Assembly: GCF_013344475.1 (NCBI RefSeq) | Contig: NZ_JABUOU010000009.1 | Location: 62,001-126,000 of the forward strand | DNA: 64,000 bases | Reading direction: 5' to 3' | DNA from: Martelella limonii | GTDB taxonomy: Bacteria > Pseudomonadota > Alphaproteobacteria > Rhizobiales > Rhizobiaceae | Notes under the pieces: generated by a model | Databases searched by the model: none | The model's input: the letters and a program-made list of their open reading frames with translations, nothing else | Told to the model about the DNA's origin: nothing | Shown: positions 54,970 to 64,000 of the stretch, piece by piece | Position numbering within the stretch: the stretch's first letter is position 1 | Layout of the letters: every line of letters begins with the position of its first letter | Program-made: the position numbers and the translations under genes

Positions 54970-55420
54970 CGATCGCGCCGCATGGCTCTTCGATAGGCGC
55001 TGCTCTGCGTTATTAAGCGCTTCTTTCCCTCATGACTCATGCTCGGGCGTGAACCGAGCAGCCAGCCCAGACGGAGAACGCCGCCTGAACCCTCGGGTCA
55101 AGCTCGAGGGTGACACCGGGAGAGGGGATAGGGAGGATAGCCGGCATCGGCAGAGGATGGAGACCCGGCTCACGCTCTCCTCGTTTTGCCTCAGGCAGTT
55201 TCTCGCACATGGCCCTTTCTTTCCCGCCGAAAAGACCGTAAAGACGGCGCATGATGACTGGATACCGGTTTCGCATCATACGAATTATTGGCCCGGCTTT
55301 CCGCGCAGCTTGATCACTGAGCGCCGGAAGGTCCGGGATTTCGGCGTTTTCACCGCCCCAACTCTCCTTTTTTACGATGATTTGCGCGCGAAATACGCGC
55401 CGCCAGAAGGCCGCGAAGCC
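54970..55420. other. Long leader/intergenic region before ileS
   Basis: 451 bp with no supported gene; the ileS frame happens to stay open through it. It holds a degenerate copy of the palindromic element at 55034-55114, a T-rich run at 55369-55375 and GCGCG/CGCGC pairing near 55384-55402 just before the ribosome-binding site AGAAGG. No tRNA-like sequence was seen. Confidence 0.6.
55034..55114. repeat. Degenerate third copy of the palindromic element
   Basis: It contains GACTCATGCTCGGGCGTGAA with CCGAGCAGCCA following, and later CCCTCGGGTCAAGCTCGAGG followed by GTGAC. These are the same two-hairpin layout as the 49-kb copies (TCATGCTCGG...CCGAGC and CTCGG.TCAAG..CGAGG.TGAC), with more mismatches and a shorter centre. 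Confidence 0.6.
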
Positions 55421-58378
55421 ATGACCGATACCAAAGATACGATCGACTATTCCAAGACCCTCTACCTGCCCGAAACCGATTTTCCGATGCGCGCGGGCCT
55501 GCCCGAGAAGGAGCCGGAAACGGTTGCCCGCTGGCAGGAGATGGGGCTCTACAAGAAGCTGCGCGAGGACGCCAAGGGCCGCGAGAAATTCGTGCTCCAT
55601 GACGGCCCGCCCTATGCCAACGGCAATATCCATATCGGCCACGCGCTGAACAAGATCCTGAAGGATGTCATCACCCGCTCGTTCCAGATGCGTGGGTTTG
55701 ACGCCAACTACGTGCCCGGCTGGGACTGCCACGGCCTGCCGATCGAATGGAAGATCGAGGAAGCCTACCGCGCCAAGGGCCAGAACAAGGACGAGGTCGA
55801 GATCAACGAATTCCGCCGCCAGTGCCGCGAATTCGCGCAAGGGTGGATCGACGTCCAGACAAAGGAATTCCAGCGGCTCGGCATCGAGGGCGATTTCGAA
55901 AATCCCTACACCACGATGAATTTCCACGCCGAGGCGCGGATCGCCGGCGAACTGCTGAAGATCGCCGCCTCCGGCCAGCTTTACCGTGGCTCGAAGCCGG
56001 TGATGTGGTCGGTCGTCGAGCGCACGGCGCTGGCTGAAGCCGAGGTGGAGTATCACGAGGTTCAGTCGGATACGATCTGGGTGAAGTTTCCTGTGGTGAG
56101 AGGGGTCACCGAAGGTGGCCGATCAGCGCCGAGCCCGGAACATGTGAATCCGGCACTGGTTGAAGAAGAAGCGTTTGTTGTTATCTGGACCACCACGCCT
56201 TGGACGATCCCTGGTAACCGTGCGGTCTCATTTTCCTCTCGTCTTGCTTACGGCTTGTATGAAGTCACTGAGGCGATGAATGATTTCGGGCCGCAACCCG
56301 GAGAAAAGCTACTCTTTGCTAAAAACTTGGCTGAAGAATGTGCTGCCAAAGCCAAGGTGGCGCTGAAGCTTGTACGTGACGTTGCCGCTTCTGAACTCGA
56401 AACCGTCGTGTGCTATCATCCATTGAGAAATTTGGGTGACGGATATCTTTTTGATGTCCCGCTCCTCGATGGCGACCACGTCACCGATGACGCCGGTACC
56501 GGTTTTGTCCACACCGCGCCCGGCCATGGTCGCGAGGACTTTGACGCGTGGATGGAAAAGGCGCGCGAGCTTGAGGCGCGCGGCATCTCGGCGAAGATCC
56601 CGTTCACCGTCGGCGATGACGGCTATTACACCGAGGATGCTTATGGCTTTGGCCCGTCGGCTGAAGGCGGGGCTGCCCGCGTCATGGATGACAATGGCAA
56701 GAAGGGCGATGCCAATGACCGCGTCATCAAGGCGCTGATCGCGGCCGACATGCTGTTTGCCCGCGGCCGGATCAAGCACGACTATCCGCATTCCTGGCGC
56801 TCCAAGAAGCCGGTGATCTTCCGCAACACGCCGCAGTGGTTCGTCTATATGGATAAGGACCTCGCGGACGGCACCACGCTGCGTTCGCGTGCGCTGTCCG
56901 CCATTGACGATACGCGCTTCGTGCCCGCCGGCGGCAAGAACCGGTTGCGCGGCATGATCGAAAACCGTCCGGACTGGGTGCTGTCGCGCCAGCGCGCCTG
57001 GGGCGTGCCGATCTGTGTGTTTGCCGACAAGGCCGGCAATGTGCTGGTCGACGAGACCGTCAACGCCCGTATCCTGGAAGCCTTCGAGGCGGAAGGGGCG
57101 GACGCCTGGTTTGCCGAAGGCGCACGCGAGCGCTTCCTTGGCGAAAAGGCCAGCGAAGACTGGGACATGGTCACCGACATTCTCGATGTCTGGTTCGACA
57201 GTGGTTCGACCCACACCTTCACGCTCGAAGACCGCCCGGATCTGAAGTGGCCGGCGGATGTCTATCTCGAAGGCTCCGACCAGCATCGCGGCTGGTTCCA
57301 TTCCTCGCTTCTGGAAGGCTGCGCCACGCGCGGCCGCGCGCCCTATAAAGCCGTCGTTACTCACGGGTTCACGATGGACGAGCAGGGCCGGAAGATGTCG
57401 AAATCGCTCGGCAATACCGTATTGCCGCAGGACGTGATGAAGAAGTCGGGCGCCGATATCCTGCGTCTTTGGGTGATGACCACCGATTACTGGGATGACC
57501 AGCGCCTCGGCGACCAGATCATCAAGACCAACATCGACAGCTACCGCAAGCTCCGCAATACGCTGCGCTGGATGCTCGGCACGCTTGCCCATGACAAGGG
57601 CGAGGAGATCGCGCTTGCCGACATGCCGGAACTGGAGCAGCTGATGCTGCACCGGCTGGCCGAACTCGACCAGCTGGTCCGCAAGGGCTATGACGATTTC
57701 GACTTCAAGCGGATTGCCCGCGCGCTGAACGATTTCGCCAATATCGAACTGTCGGCCTTCTATTTCGACGTTCGCAAGGATGCGCTCTACTGCGATGCCC
57801 CGTCGTCGCTGCGCCGCCGGGCCGCCCTGCATGTGATCCGCAAGATCTTCGATTGCGTCGTGACCTGGCTTGCGCCGATGCTGCCCTTCACCATGGAAGA
57901 GGCATGGCTGTCGCGCAATCCGGAGGCGGTTTCGGTCCATCTGGAACAGTTCCCCGACGTTCCTGCTACGTGGAAGAACGATGCGCTCGCTGAAAAGTGG
58001 GAGAAGATCCGCGCGGTCCGAACCGTCGTCACCGGCGCGCTCGAAATCGAACGCCGCGAAAAGCGGATCGGCTCGTCGCTTGAAGCGGCACCTGTCGTCT
58101 ATGTTGACGATGAGGCGCTGCTGGCAGCGCTCGACGGTCGTGATTTCGAGGAGATCTGCATCACCTCGGGCATCGTGATCGAAGCGGGCAAGGGCCCGGA
58201 AGACGCCTTCCGCCTGCGCGAGGTCGATGGCGTTGCCGTCGTCCCGGCGCTTGCAGCCGGCACCAAATGCGCACGCTCCTGGCGCGTGACCGAAGATGTC
58301 GGCTCCGATCCGGAATACCCCGACGTTTCGGCGCGCGACGCCGCAGCGCTCAGGGAGCTTGCCGCGCTGGCGGAGTGA
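55421..58378 (+). CDS. ileS: Isoleucyl-tRNA synthetase IleS
   Basis: 985-residue class I synthetase. HIGH is in [13 protein letters not shown], the editing domain has [16 protein letters not shown] and [16 protein letters not shown], and KMSKS is [15 protein letters not shown] 55421 with AGAAGG upstream gives the normal [19 protein letters not shown] start. Bases about 56085-56455, inside the editing domain, have distinctly lower GC and unusual codons compared with the rest, although the frame and motifs are intact (see findings). The C-terminus lacks the Zn-binding cysteines of some forms. Confidence 0.97.
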   Translation: MTDTKDTIDYSKTLYLPETDFPMRAGLPEKEPETVARWQEMGLYKKLREDAKGREKFVLHDGPPYANGNIHIGHALNKILKDVITRSFQMRGFDANYVPGWDCHGLPIEWKIEEAYRAKGQNKDEVEINEFRRQCREFAQGWIDVQTKEFQRLGIEGDFENPYTTMNFHAEARIAGELLKIAASGQLYRGSKPVMWSVVERTALAEAEVEYHEVQSDTIWVKFPVVRGVTEGGRSAPSPEHVNPALVEEEAFVVIWTTTPWTIPGNRAVSFSSRLAYGLYEVTEAMNDFGPQPGEKLLFAKNLAEECAAKAKVALKLVRDVAASELETVVCYHPLRNLGDGYLFDVPLLDGDHVTDDAGTGFVHTAPGHGREDFDAWMEKARELEARGISAKIPFTVGDDGYYTEDAYGFGPSAEGGAARVMDDNGKKGDANDRVIKALIAADMLFARGRIKHDYPHSWRSKKPVIFRNTPQWFVYMDKDLADGTTLRSRALSAIDDTRFVPAGGKNRLRGMIENRPDWVLSRQRAWGVPICVFADKAGNVLVDETVNARILEAFEAEGADAWFAEGARERFLGEKASEDWDMVTDILDVWFDSGSTHTFTLEDRPDLKWPADVYLEGSDQHRGWFHSSLLEGCATRGRAPYKAVVTHGFTMDEQGRKMSKSLGNTVLPQDVMKKSGADILRLWVMTTDYWDDQRLGDQIIKTNIDSYRKLRNTLRWMLGTLAHDKGEEIALADMPELEQLMLHRLAELDQLVRKGYDDFDFKRIARALNDFANIELSAFYFDVRKDALYCDAPSSLRRRAALHVIRKIFDCVVTWLAPMLPFTMEEAWLSRNPEAVSVHLEQFPDVPATWKNDALAEKWEKIRAVRTVVTGALEIERREKRIGSSLEAAPVVYVDDEALLAALDGRDFEEICITSGIVIEAGKGPEDAFRLREVDGVAVVPALAAGTKCARSWRVTEDVGSDPEYPDVSARDAAALRELAALAE

Positions 58379-58391
58379 GGGGCTTGCACCA

Positions 58392-58421
58392 ACCAATCTT
58401 CCCCTCAAGGGGGAGATTGGT
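58392..58421 (+). terminator. Hairpin after ileS
   Basis: ACCAATCTTCCCC and GGGGGAGATTGGT form a 13-bp stem (one G-T pair) with loop TCAA, 14 nt after the ileS stop. No T-run follows. The sequence style (CCAATCT-CCCC...GGGG-AGATTGG) also resembles dispersed rhizobial palindromes. Confidence 0.6.
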
Positions 58422-58658
58422 GGCGGGGCTTTGGGGGAAACTGGTGCCAACGGGCCGGAGAGTTTTCGCTCAAGCCATCGGATGAAACGGTTGAGCCGGT
58501 ATTTGACCTCGCATTTCGGCTGCCTTATCAAGCTTAATTGCGAAAACGGCGGTTCTACGTTAGGAATGACGCGGTTTCGCCGGATTCATCGCCACAGTGT
58601 GGTTGATGACCTTAATAACAAGAAGCGCCACCGGCGCGGAGGTTTGGTAGACAAGCGC

Positions 58659-59327
58659 ATGACTTTTGTTTTCCGTTCGATGAAGATCGCAATCGCGCTC
58701 GCGGGCGTAGCCTCGCTTTCCTCCTGCCTTGGCGCGCCGACCTATGGCACCGGCACGACCGCGACAACCCAGCTCGTGGAAGACCTCGGCCAGGCTGTGC
58801 TGGTGGTCAATCCCGAGACGCCCGATATCGATTACGAGCCGCGCCCCTCGCTGGTAAAGCCCACCAAGGGCACATCGACGGCAACGCTGGTCCCGCCGCA
58901 GAAGTCGCTGGCCTCTGCCGACAATCCCAATTGGGTCGAATCGCCTGAAGAGCAGCGCGACCGTCTCTATGCCGAAGCGGAAGACAACAAGGACAACCCG
59001 TTCTACCGGTCGCCGCTTTTGGCCGCCGACAATCCGACGCAGATGACCGAGAAGCAGCAGCTTGAGGCCTTCCGTGCCGCGAAGAAGGAAGCGACCACGA
59101 TCGATATTACCCAGCGCCGCTATCTCATCGATCCGCCGGAGGAATATCGTCAGGCTTCCGATCCCGCCGCGTTGAACAATCTCGGCGAGTCCGAGCGCGC
59201 CAAGGAACGGCGTCGCAAGAAGCTTGCCCAGGGCAAGGACCCGGATGCCTGCTTCCTGTTCTTCAACTGCAACAGCGGCGCGACCGACGAATTCTTGCAA
59301 TCATCCAAGAACGCCGGTCAGGAATAG
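58659..59327 (+). CDS. Putative lipoprotein of unknown function
   Basis: 222 residues. The N-terminus has a basic stretch, a hydrophobic core and a lipobox-like LSSC (Cys about residue 23), so export and lipid modification are likely. The rest is Pro-, Asp- and charge-rich with low hydrophobicity, NPNWVESPEEQRDRLYAEAE and ITQRRYLIDPPEEYRQ segments, an AKERRRKKLAQGKDPDAC stretch and two further Cys near the end (ACFLFFNCN). I do not recognise a domain. ATG 58659 or ATG 58680 are both possible starts. It lies 12 bp upstream of a GNAT gene. Confidence 0.75.
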   Translation: MTFVFRSMKIAIALAGVASLSSCLGAPTYGTGTTATTQLVEDLGQAVLVVNPETPDIDYEPRPSLVKPTKGTSTATLVPPQKSLASADNPNWVESPEEQRDRLYAEAEDNKDNPFYRSPLLAADNPTQMTEKQQLEAFRAAKKEATTIDITQRRYLIDPPEEYRQASDPAALNNLGESERAKERRRKKLAQGKDPDACFLFFNCNSGATDEFLQSSKNAGQE

Positions 59328-59339
59328 TCTGAGGTTATC

Positions 59340-59819
59340 ATGGATTTTGTTATCAGGCCGGCGACGCGCAGCGACGCCGGAACGATCTTTCGTTTCGTCT
59401 GCGAGCTCGCCGCGTTCGAGAAAGCACTGGATCAGGTCGAGACCACCGAGGAAGGCCTGGCTGAAGCGATCTTCGGCGAGAACGCCGTCACCGGCGGCCT
59501 GATTGCCGAGAAGGATGGCGAGGCCGCGGGCTTTGCGGTCTATTTCTTCAACTTTTCCACCTGGCAGGGCCGCAACGGCATCTATCTGGAAGATCTCTAT
59601 GTCACGCCCGAACATCGCGGCAGCGGCCTTGGCCGCGCCTTGATGCAGGCAGTGGCCGCGATCGGCGTCGAAAACAACTGCGGCCGGATGGAGTGGAGCG
59701 TGCTCGACTGGAATGAGGGCGCGATCCGCGTGTATGACGGGATCGGCGGCAAGCCGCAGACCGAGTGGATACGCTACCGCCTTGAAGGCGCGGCGCTTGA
59801 AAAGGTCGCGGGCAAATAG
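59340..59819 (+). CDS. GNAT-family N-acetyltransferase
   Basis: 159 residues, SSAT/thialysine acetyltransferase-like: FVIRPATRSDAGTIFRFVCELAAFEKAL at the start, IYLEDLYVTPEHRGSGLGRALM as acetyl-CoA-binding motif A, then MEWSVLDWNEGAIRVYDGIG. Substrate is probably a small amine or a lysine analogue. Convergent with tadA, 4 bp apart. Confidence 0.92.
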   Translation: MDFVIRPATRSDAGTIFRFVCELAAFEKALDQVETTEEGLAEAIFGENAVTGGLIAEKDGEAAGFAVYFFNFSTWQGRNGIYLEDLYVTPEHRGSGLGRALMQAVAAIGVENNCGRMEWSVLDWNEGAIRVYDGIGGKPQTEWIRYRLEGAALEKVAGK

Positions 59820-59823
59820 GCCC

Positions 59824-60279
59824 TCAATCCTCCCGCCGCGCGCCGAAGAATGCCTTCAGCAATGCGGCGGAACGGCTTTCGGAAAATCCGGAATAGACAT
59901 CGGGCCGGTGGTGGCAGGTGGGCTGGGCGTAAAACCGGCCGCCGTGATCCACCCCGCCGCCCTTCGGGTCAGCCGCGCCGTAGTAGAGCCGTTCGATCCT
60001 GGCAAAGGAAATGGCCGCAGCGCACATGGCGCAGGGCTCCAGCGTGACATGAAGATGCGCGCCGGGCAGCCGCTCTGAGCCGATCTTCCGGCAAGCCTCG
60101 CGCAGCGCCAGCACCTCGGCATGGGCCGTGGGGTCAAAAAGTTCGCGCGTGCGGTTTCCCGCGCTGGAAAGCACCTTGCCGTTCAGGCTCACCACAGCGC
60201 CGATCGGAACCTCGCCGCGCGCGGCCGCCGCTTCGGCCTCTTCGAGGGCCAGCGCCATGAAATCGCTGCCTGACGGCAT
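59824..60279 (-). CDS. tadA: tRNA-specific adenosine deaminase TadA
   Basis: 151-residue zinc deaminase making inosine at the wobble position of tRNA-Arg(ACG). HAEVLALREA carries the Zn His and catalytic Glu, and EPCAMCAAAISFARI the two Zn Cys. YYGAADPKGGGVDH is typical of the family. ATG complement 60279 is preceded by AAGAGGAAAG. Divergent from rluB. Confidence 0.95.
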   Translation of the reverse strand: MPSGSDFMALALEEAEAAAARGEVPIGAVVSLNGKVLSSAGNRTRELFDPTAHAEVLALREACRKIGSERLPGAHLHVTLEPCAMCAAAISFARIERLYYGAADPKGGGVDHGGRFYAQPTCHHRPDVYSGFSESRSAALLKAFFGARRED

Positions 60280-60348
60280 TTTGTTAACTTTCCTCTTAAC
60301 GGCCTTGACCCGACCTGATAGAGGATCGGGACAAACAGGCAAAGCAAA

Positions 60349-62085
60349 ATGACCCAAAAAGACAAGTTTCCAAAACGCGGCAGCAAACCTGCCGGCGGCA
60401 AGAAGCCGTTGAAGGCTGATACGCCCGCGGCTGCCGGCGAGGAAAAGCCCGCCGAGCGGATTTCCAAAATTCTCGCCCGCGCCGGCGTCGCCTCCAGGCG
60501 CGATGCCGAGCGGATGATCCTCGAAGGCCGCGTCAAGGTCAACGGCAAGCTGCTGGACACCCCGGCCCACAATGTCACCCTCGATGACAAGATCGAGGTC
60601 GATGGCGAGGAGATCCGGGGTATCGAGCGGACCAGGCTGTGGATCTACCACAAGCCCTCGGGCCTCGTGACCACCAATTCCGATCCGGAAGGCCGGCCGA
60701 CCGTGTTCGACAACCTGCCGGGCGAATTGCCGCGGGTCATCTCGATCGGGCGTCTGGACATCAACACCGAAGGCCTGCTGCTGCTCACCAATGATGGCGG
60801 TCTGGCGCGGGTGCTCGAACTTCCGGCCACCGGCTGGCTGCGCCGGTACCGGGTGCGCGCCCATGGCAAGATCGAGCAGGCGGATCTCGACAAGCTGAAG
60901 GACGGCATTGCCGTCGACGGCGTCCTCTATGGCGCGATCGATGCGACGCTCGACCGGGTGCAGGGCTCCAATGTCTGGATCACCATGGGTCTGCGCGAAG
61001 GCAAGAACCGCGAGATCAAGAACGTACTTGGCGCGCTCGGGCTCGAAGTCGGCCGTCTGATCCGCATCTCCTACGGCCCGTTCCAGCTCGGCGAAATCCC
61101 CGAGGGTCACGTCATGGAAGTGCGCGGCCGCACTCTGCGTGATCAGCTCGGCCCACGCCTCATCGAAGAGGCCGGCGCCAATTTCGATGCGCCGATCTAT
61201 AATGAAAGCGATGGCGAAGCCGCGCCCGCGCGCGACAGCAAGAAGCCTGATGCGCGCAAGCCTGATGCGCGCAAGCCTGATGCGCGCGGCGCCGATGGGC
61301 GCAAGCCTGAGGGCCACAAGCGGCGCCCGGACAAGCTTGACCGGGGTGAACGCGCCGAACGCGGCCGCGACCGGCTCGATACCAAGCGCAAGGGCAGCGA
61401 AGAGAAGGTCTTCAAGGATATCGAAACCCGCAACCGCGCCACCAATGTGTGGATGGCACCGGGCGCGCGCCCGCTCGGGCCCAAGGCCAAGAAGAAGGCG
61501 GAGGATCGCGAGCGCGAGGATGCCCGCCGCGATGCACGGCGCGACGAGCGCCGCAGGTCGGCCCCGAGCGCCGACGGTGCCGAGCGCAGGAGCGCTCGTC
61601 CGGCAGCGGGCGAACGCAGGGGTCCGCGCCCGGCTGGAGCCGAGGGCAGCGAACGTGGCCGTTCAGCCGGTGGTGACGCAACCGAGCGCAGAAGCCCGCG
61701 CCCGGCCGGCGGCAAGTCCTTCGGAAAGCCCGGCGGTCCGCGCAAGGCTTTCGGTGCGGATGCATCCGGCGAGGGCAAGCGCTTCGACGGTCCCAAGCGC
61801 CCGCGTGGCGAAGGACGTCCCGGCGGCGATCGTCCGGAAGGCGGCAAGCGTTTCGGCGGCCCGAAGAAGGATGGCGAACGCAGCGGACGTCCCGCTGGCG
61901 GCGACAAGCGGTTTTCCGGCGACAAGCGTGGCGGACGGGCCGATGGCGGCAAGCCATCCGGCAGCGATCGTCCGCGCGGTGGCGCTGGCGGCGGCAGAAG
62001 CGGTGATAATGGCGGCAACAGGGGCGGCGACGGCAATCGTGGCGGCCCGAAGGGCAGGGGCGGCAATGCGGATCGTCGGCGGTGA
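60349..62085 (+). CDS. rluB: rRNA pseudouridine synthase RluB with long basic tail
   Basis: 578 residues. An N-terminal Lys-rich segment precedes an S4 RNA-binding domain (residues about 38-85: ERISKILARAGVASRRDAERMI) and the RsuA/RluB catalytic domain (residues about 95-280) with the Asp in SIGRLDINTEGLLLLTNDG. From about residue 285 a disordered tail of nearly 290 residues follows, rich in Arg, Gly, Asp, Lys and Pro (many GGxxRF/GDRPxGG-like units). Such tails are common in rhizobial RluB and probably bind RNA. The last 20 bases overlap rsmD. Confidence 0.93.
   Translation: MTQKDKFPKRGSKPAGGKKPLKADTPAAAGEEKPAERISKILARAGVASRRDAERMILEGRVKVNGKLLDTPAHNVTLDDKIEVDGEEIRGIERTRLWIYHKPSGLVTTNSDPEGRPTVFDNLPGELPRVISIGRLDINTEGLLLLTNDGGLARVLELPATGWLRRYRVRAHGKIEQADLDKLKDGIAVDGVLYGAIDATLDRVQGSNVWITMGLREGKNREIKNVLGALGLEVGRLIRISYGPFQLGEIPEGHVMEVRGRTLRDQLGPRLIEEAGANFDAPIYNESDGEAAPARDSKKPDARKPDARKPDARGADGRKPEGHKRRPDKLDRGERAERGRDRLDTKRKGSEEKVFKDIETRNRATNVWMAPGARPLGPKAKKKAEDREREDARRDARRDERRRSAPSADGAERRSARPAAGERRGPRPAGAEGSERGRSAGGDATERRSPRPAGGKSFGKPGGPRKAFGADASGEGKRFDGPKRPRGEGRPGGDRPEGGKRFGGPKKDGERSGRPAGGDKRFSGDKRGGRADGGKPSGSDRPRGGAGGGRSGDNGGNRGGDGNRGGPKGRGGNADRRR
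61243..61287 (+). repeat. Three 15-bp repeats within rluB
   Basis: AAGCCTGATGCGCGC is repeated three times head to tail in frame, giving KPDAR units in the disordered tail. Likely to vary in copy number between strains. Confidence 0.85.
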
Positions 62086-62623
62086 GTTTCGCGGGCGCCA
62101 GCTCGCGACACCGAAATCTTCCGACATCCGCCCCACCACCGATCGCACCCGCGAGAGCCTGTTCAATATCCTGAACCACGCCTATCCGGAGGCGCTTCAA
62201 GGCACCCGCATGCTCGATCTTTTTGCGGGCACCGGTGCGATGGGGCTCGAGGCCCTGTCGCGCGGCGTGAAAAGCGTGCTGTTTGTCGAAAACAGCATTG
62301 AGGGCAGGGGTCTGCTGTGGTCGAATATCGAAGCGCTCGGCCTTGCCGGGCGCACCCGGATCATGCGGCGCGATGCCACAAGGCTCGGTCCTGCCAACCG
62401 GATTGAACCCTATGAATTCCTGTTCGCGGATCCGCCCTATGGCAAGACGCTTGGCGATCAGGCCCTTGCGGCGGCCCATGAGGGCGGCTGGCTGAAGCCG
62501 GGCGCACTTGCGATACTGGAAGAGCGCGCCGACGTGACGCCGGACATTCCGGCCGACTACAGCCTGCTCGAAGCCCGCGAATTCGGCGATACCCGCATGC
62601 ACTTCTACCGCTATCGCGGTTGA
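62066..62623 (+). CDS. rsmD: 16S rRNA (guanine966-N2)-methyltransferase RsmD
   Basis: 185 residues. MRIVGGEFRGRQL at the start, RPTTDRTRESLFNIL, the SAM motif MLDLFAGTGAMGLEALSRG and the catalytic FADPPYGK are diagnostic. ATG 62066 overlaps the end of rluB by 20 bp, so the two rRNA-modification genes are coupled. Confidence 0.95.
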   Translation: MRIVGGEFRGRQLATPKSSDIRPTTDRTRESLFNILNHAYPEALQGTRMLDLFAGTGAMGLEALSRGVKSVLFVENSIEGRGLLWSNIEALGLAGRTRIMRRDATRLGPANRIEPYEFLFADPPYGKTLGDQALAAAHEGGWLKPGALAILEERADVTPDIPADYSLLEAREFGDTRMHFYRYRG

Positions 62624-62698
62624 TCCGCGTGCCGGGGCAAACCGGTCTTTTCCAGAAAATACCTGCTTGAATGCGCGGCCCGATTGGGCCGGCATCCT

Positions 62699-63487
62699 CT
62701 ATGCAGCCGCATGCGGCAATACGAACGGGGTATCATCCGCAGGCGGGGTGCTGACGGAGAGGCGGGTGGAAAAGGCTTTCAGGAGATTGTCGTCGGTGAT
62801 GGTGTCCTTGGGGCTGCCCTTTGCCACCAGCCGGCCTTCGCGCATCAGGATCACCTGATCGGCGTAAAGCGCCGTCAGGTTCAGGTCATGCATGACCGCC
62901 ACCACGCCGCCGCCATCGCGGCAAAACGCCTTGGCAAGCCGCATGATCGCAAGCTGATGGAGGATATCGAGGCTGGCGACAGGCTCGTCCAGAAGCAGCC
63001 AGCGCGGTTGGCCGCCTGCAACGGGCGCGTCGATCTGACACAGGACGCGGGCAAGCTGGACGCGCTGCTGTTCCCCGCCCGACAGTTCCTGGTAGAACCG
63101 TCCCGCAAAGCCCTGAAGGTCGACAGCGGCAAGCGCCTTTTCCATGACGGCGCGGTCTGCCTCCGCCTTTCTGTTGCTCCTGCCGGAAAGCCCCATGCGC
63201 AACACTTCCGTCACGGTGAAGGGGAAGGCAAGGTTCGACGCCTGCGGCAGCACGCCGCGCATTTCGGCAAGCTGCCAGGGTTGCAGCTCCGAGACGCGCG
63301 CGCCATTCAGCACGACCTCGCCCCGGTCCGGGCGCAGATCGCCTGCAATTGTCTTCAGCGTCGTGGTCTTGCCGCAGCCGTTCGGACCGCAGATCGCTGT
63401 CAGCGCACCGGGCCTCGCCTCGAAGGCAATCTCCTTGAGGACAGCGCGGCCGGAGAGCGTCACGCTCATGTTTCGGATTTCGATCAT
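62699..63487 (-). CDS. hmuV: Haem ABC transporter ATP-binding protein HmuV
   Basis: 262-residue ABC ATPase: Walker A GPNGCGKTTTLK, signature ELSGGEQQRVQLARVL, Walker B WLLLDEPVASLDI and H-loop VMHDLNL. The combination QPWQLAEMRGVLPQ and its position 3 bp after hmuU identify the haem or siderophore type. It energises haem uptake through HmuU. Confidence 0.93.
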   Translation of the reverse strand: MIEIRNMSVTLSGRAVLKEIAFEARPGALTAICGPNGCGKTTTLKTIAGDLRPDRGEVVLNGARVSELQPWQLAEMRGVLPQASNLAFPFTVTEVLRMGLSGRSNRKAEADRAVMEKALAAVDLQGFAGRFYQELSGGEQQRVQLARVLCQIDAPVAGGQPRWLLLDEPVASLDILHQLAIMRLAKAFCRDGGGVVAVMHDLNLTALYADQVILMREGRLVAKGSPKDTITDDNLLKAFSTRLSVSTPPADDTPFVLPHAAA

Positions 63488-63490
63488 GGT

Positions 63491-64000
63491 CTAAAGGTTG
63501 AGCCGCGAGCGGTTCTTGAGAAGGATCCAGAGGAAGAACGGACCGCCGGCAATGGCGGTGATGATGCCGATCGGCAGTTCCGCGGGGGCGACCACTGTAC
63601 GGGCGAACAGGTCGGCCAGCACCAGAAGCGCGCCGCCGAGAAGGGCGGAGGCGGGCAAAAGGTAGCGATGGTCGGGGCCGATGACGAGCCGCAGCAGATG
63701 CGGCACGACGATGCCCACGAAGCCGATCCCGCCGGAGACCGCGACACCCGCGCCGGTGGCTGCGGCCACGGCAACGATGGTGATGTTCTTCAGCCGCTGC
63801 ACCGGAATGCCGATGTGATAGGCCGTCGCTTCACCGAGCGTGATGGCGTTGAGCCCGCGCGCCATGAAGGGCAGCACCGCGAAAGCGACGAGCATGATCG
63901 GGCTGATGGCCGCAATCTTCGTCCATGTGGCGCCGGCAAGCGACCCCATCGACCAGAATGTGAGGTCGCGCAATTGCCGGTCGTCGGCAAGATAGACCAG
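63491..64000 (-). CDS. hmuU: Haem ABC transporter permease HmuU, 3' part
   Basis: FecCD/BtuC-family permease cut by the window edge; the frame continues past 64000. About 170 residues are visible, starting with LVYLADDRQLRDLTFWSMGSL. ITLGEATAYHIGIPVQRLK and the GGIGFVGIVVPHLLRL motif, which contacts the ATPase, are characteristic. Several membrane helices are clear. Upstream genes of the haem operon are outside the window. Confidence 0.93.
   Translation of the reverse strand: MVYLADDRQLRDLTFWSMGSLAGATWTKIAAISPIMLVAFAVLPFMARGLNAITLGEATAYHIGIPVQRLKNITIVAVAAATGAGVAVSGGIGFVGIVVPHLLRLVIGPDHRYLLPASALLGGALLVLADLFARTVVAPAELPIGIITAIAGGPFFLWILLKNRSRLNL

Noticed and set aside
56309..58531. 740-codon open frame on the - strand
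   Set aside because: Antisense to ileS, without recognisable motifs; a by-product of codon bias.

Overview
The window reads as a chromosomal segment of a Rhizobiales (Rhizobiaceae-like) alphaproteobacterium. The gene order lysophospholipid acyltransferase - miaB - phoH - ybeY - tlyC - lnt - phrR-type regulator - metK - trmB at 0-9.2 kb is the conserved rhizobial order. The plant-type GshA, the fused PepT-type ABC ATPase, DUF1150 beside a small heat-shock gene, DUF1127 and CIRCE-controlled groESL all fit. Base composition is high GC with strong codon bias. No tRNA, rRNA, CRISPR array, insertion sequence or phage gene was seen.

Layout. 0-9.2 kb: core RNA-modification, envelope and SAM-synthesis block. 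9.3-10.0 kb: small heat-shock protein and DUF1150. 10.1-16.6 kb: nucleoside hydrolase, then a glycolate oxidase operon glcD-glcE-(small membrane gene)-glcF read leftward, with a divergent LysR regulator and a 54-residue DUF1328 membrane protein. 16.9-21.6 kb: Nudix, rsmE, gshA, DeoR regulator divergent from nudK, DUF1127. 22.0-33.7 kb: an accessory catabolic island with an atypical DHDPS/NAL-family aldolase, a four-carbon acid sugar kinase-like protein (apparently starting at CTG), a FadR-type regulator, an iron alcohol dehydrogenase, a cytosolic sialidase-like protein, a PepT-type ABC importer and a LysR regulator. Palindromic operator candidates lie in its two main promoter regions.

33.7-43.7 kb: a CoA-dependent hydroxycinnamate (ferulate/p-coumarate) degradation cluster. 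It holds an HSD10-like dehydrogenase, a crotonase, a TRAP transporter, a MarR regulator, feruloyl-CoA synthetase, an amidohydrolase and an IclR regulator read leftward, with pobA divergent. 43.8-48.9 kb: outer-membrane protein, DUF892 ferritin-like protein, glutathione transferase and pcaIJF, which closes the beta-ketoadipate route. 48.9-51.6 kb: a tandemly duplicated palindromic repeat, then groESL with a perfect CIRCE. 51.7-62.6 kb: chromate transporter, HAD phosphatase, ribF, ileS, lipoprotein, GNAT, tadA, rluB, rsmD. 62.7-64.0 kb: hmuV and the 3' part of hmuU (haem import), cut by the window edge.

How the parts work together. In the 34-48 kb region, feruloyl- or coumaroyl-CoA is made, hydrated, oxidised and cleaved to an aromatic acid. 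PobA hydroxylates 4-hydroxybenzoate to protocatechuate, and PcaIJ/PcaF finish beta-ketoadipate; pcaGHBCD and vanillate demethylase are not in the window. The 22-33 kb island is the least explained part. I read it as uptake and catabolism of an acidic sugar or ulosonic-acid-like compound, which is inference. All calls come from reading sequence and recalled family motifs; no search was run.
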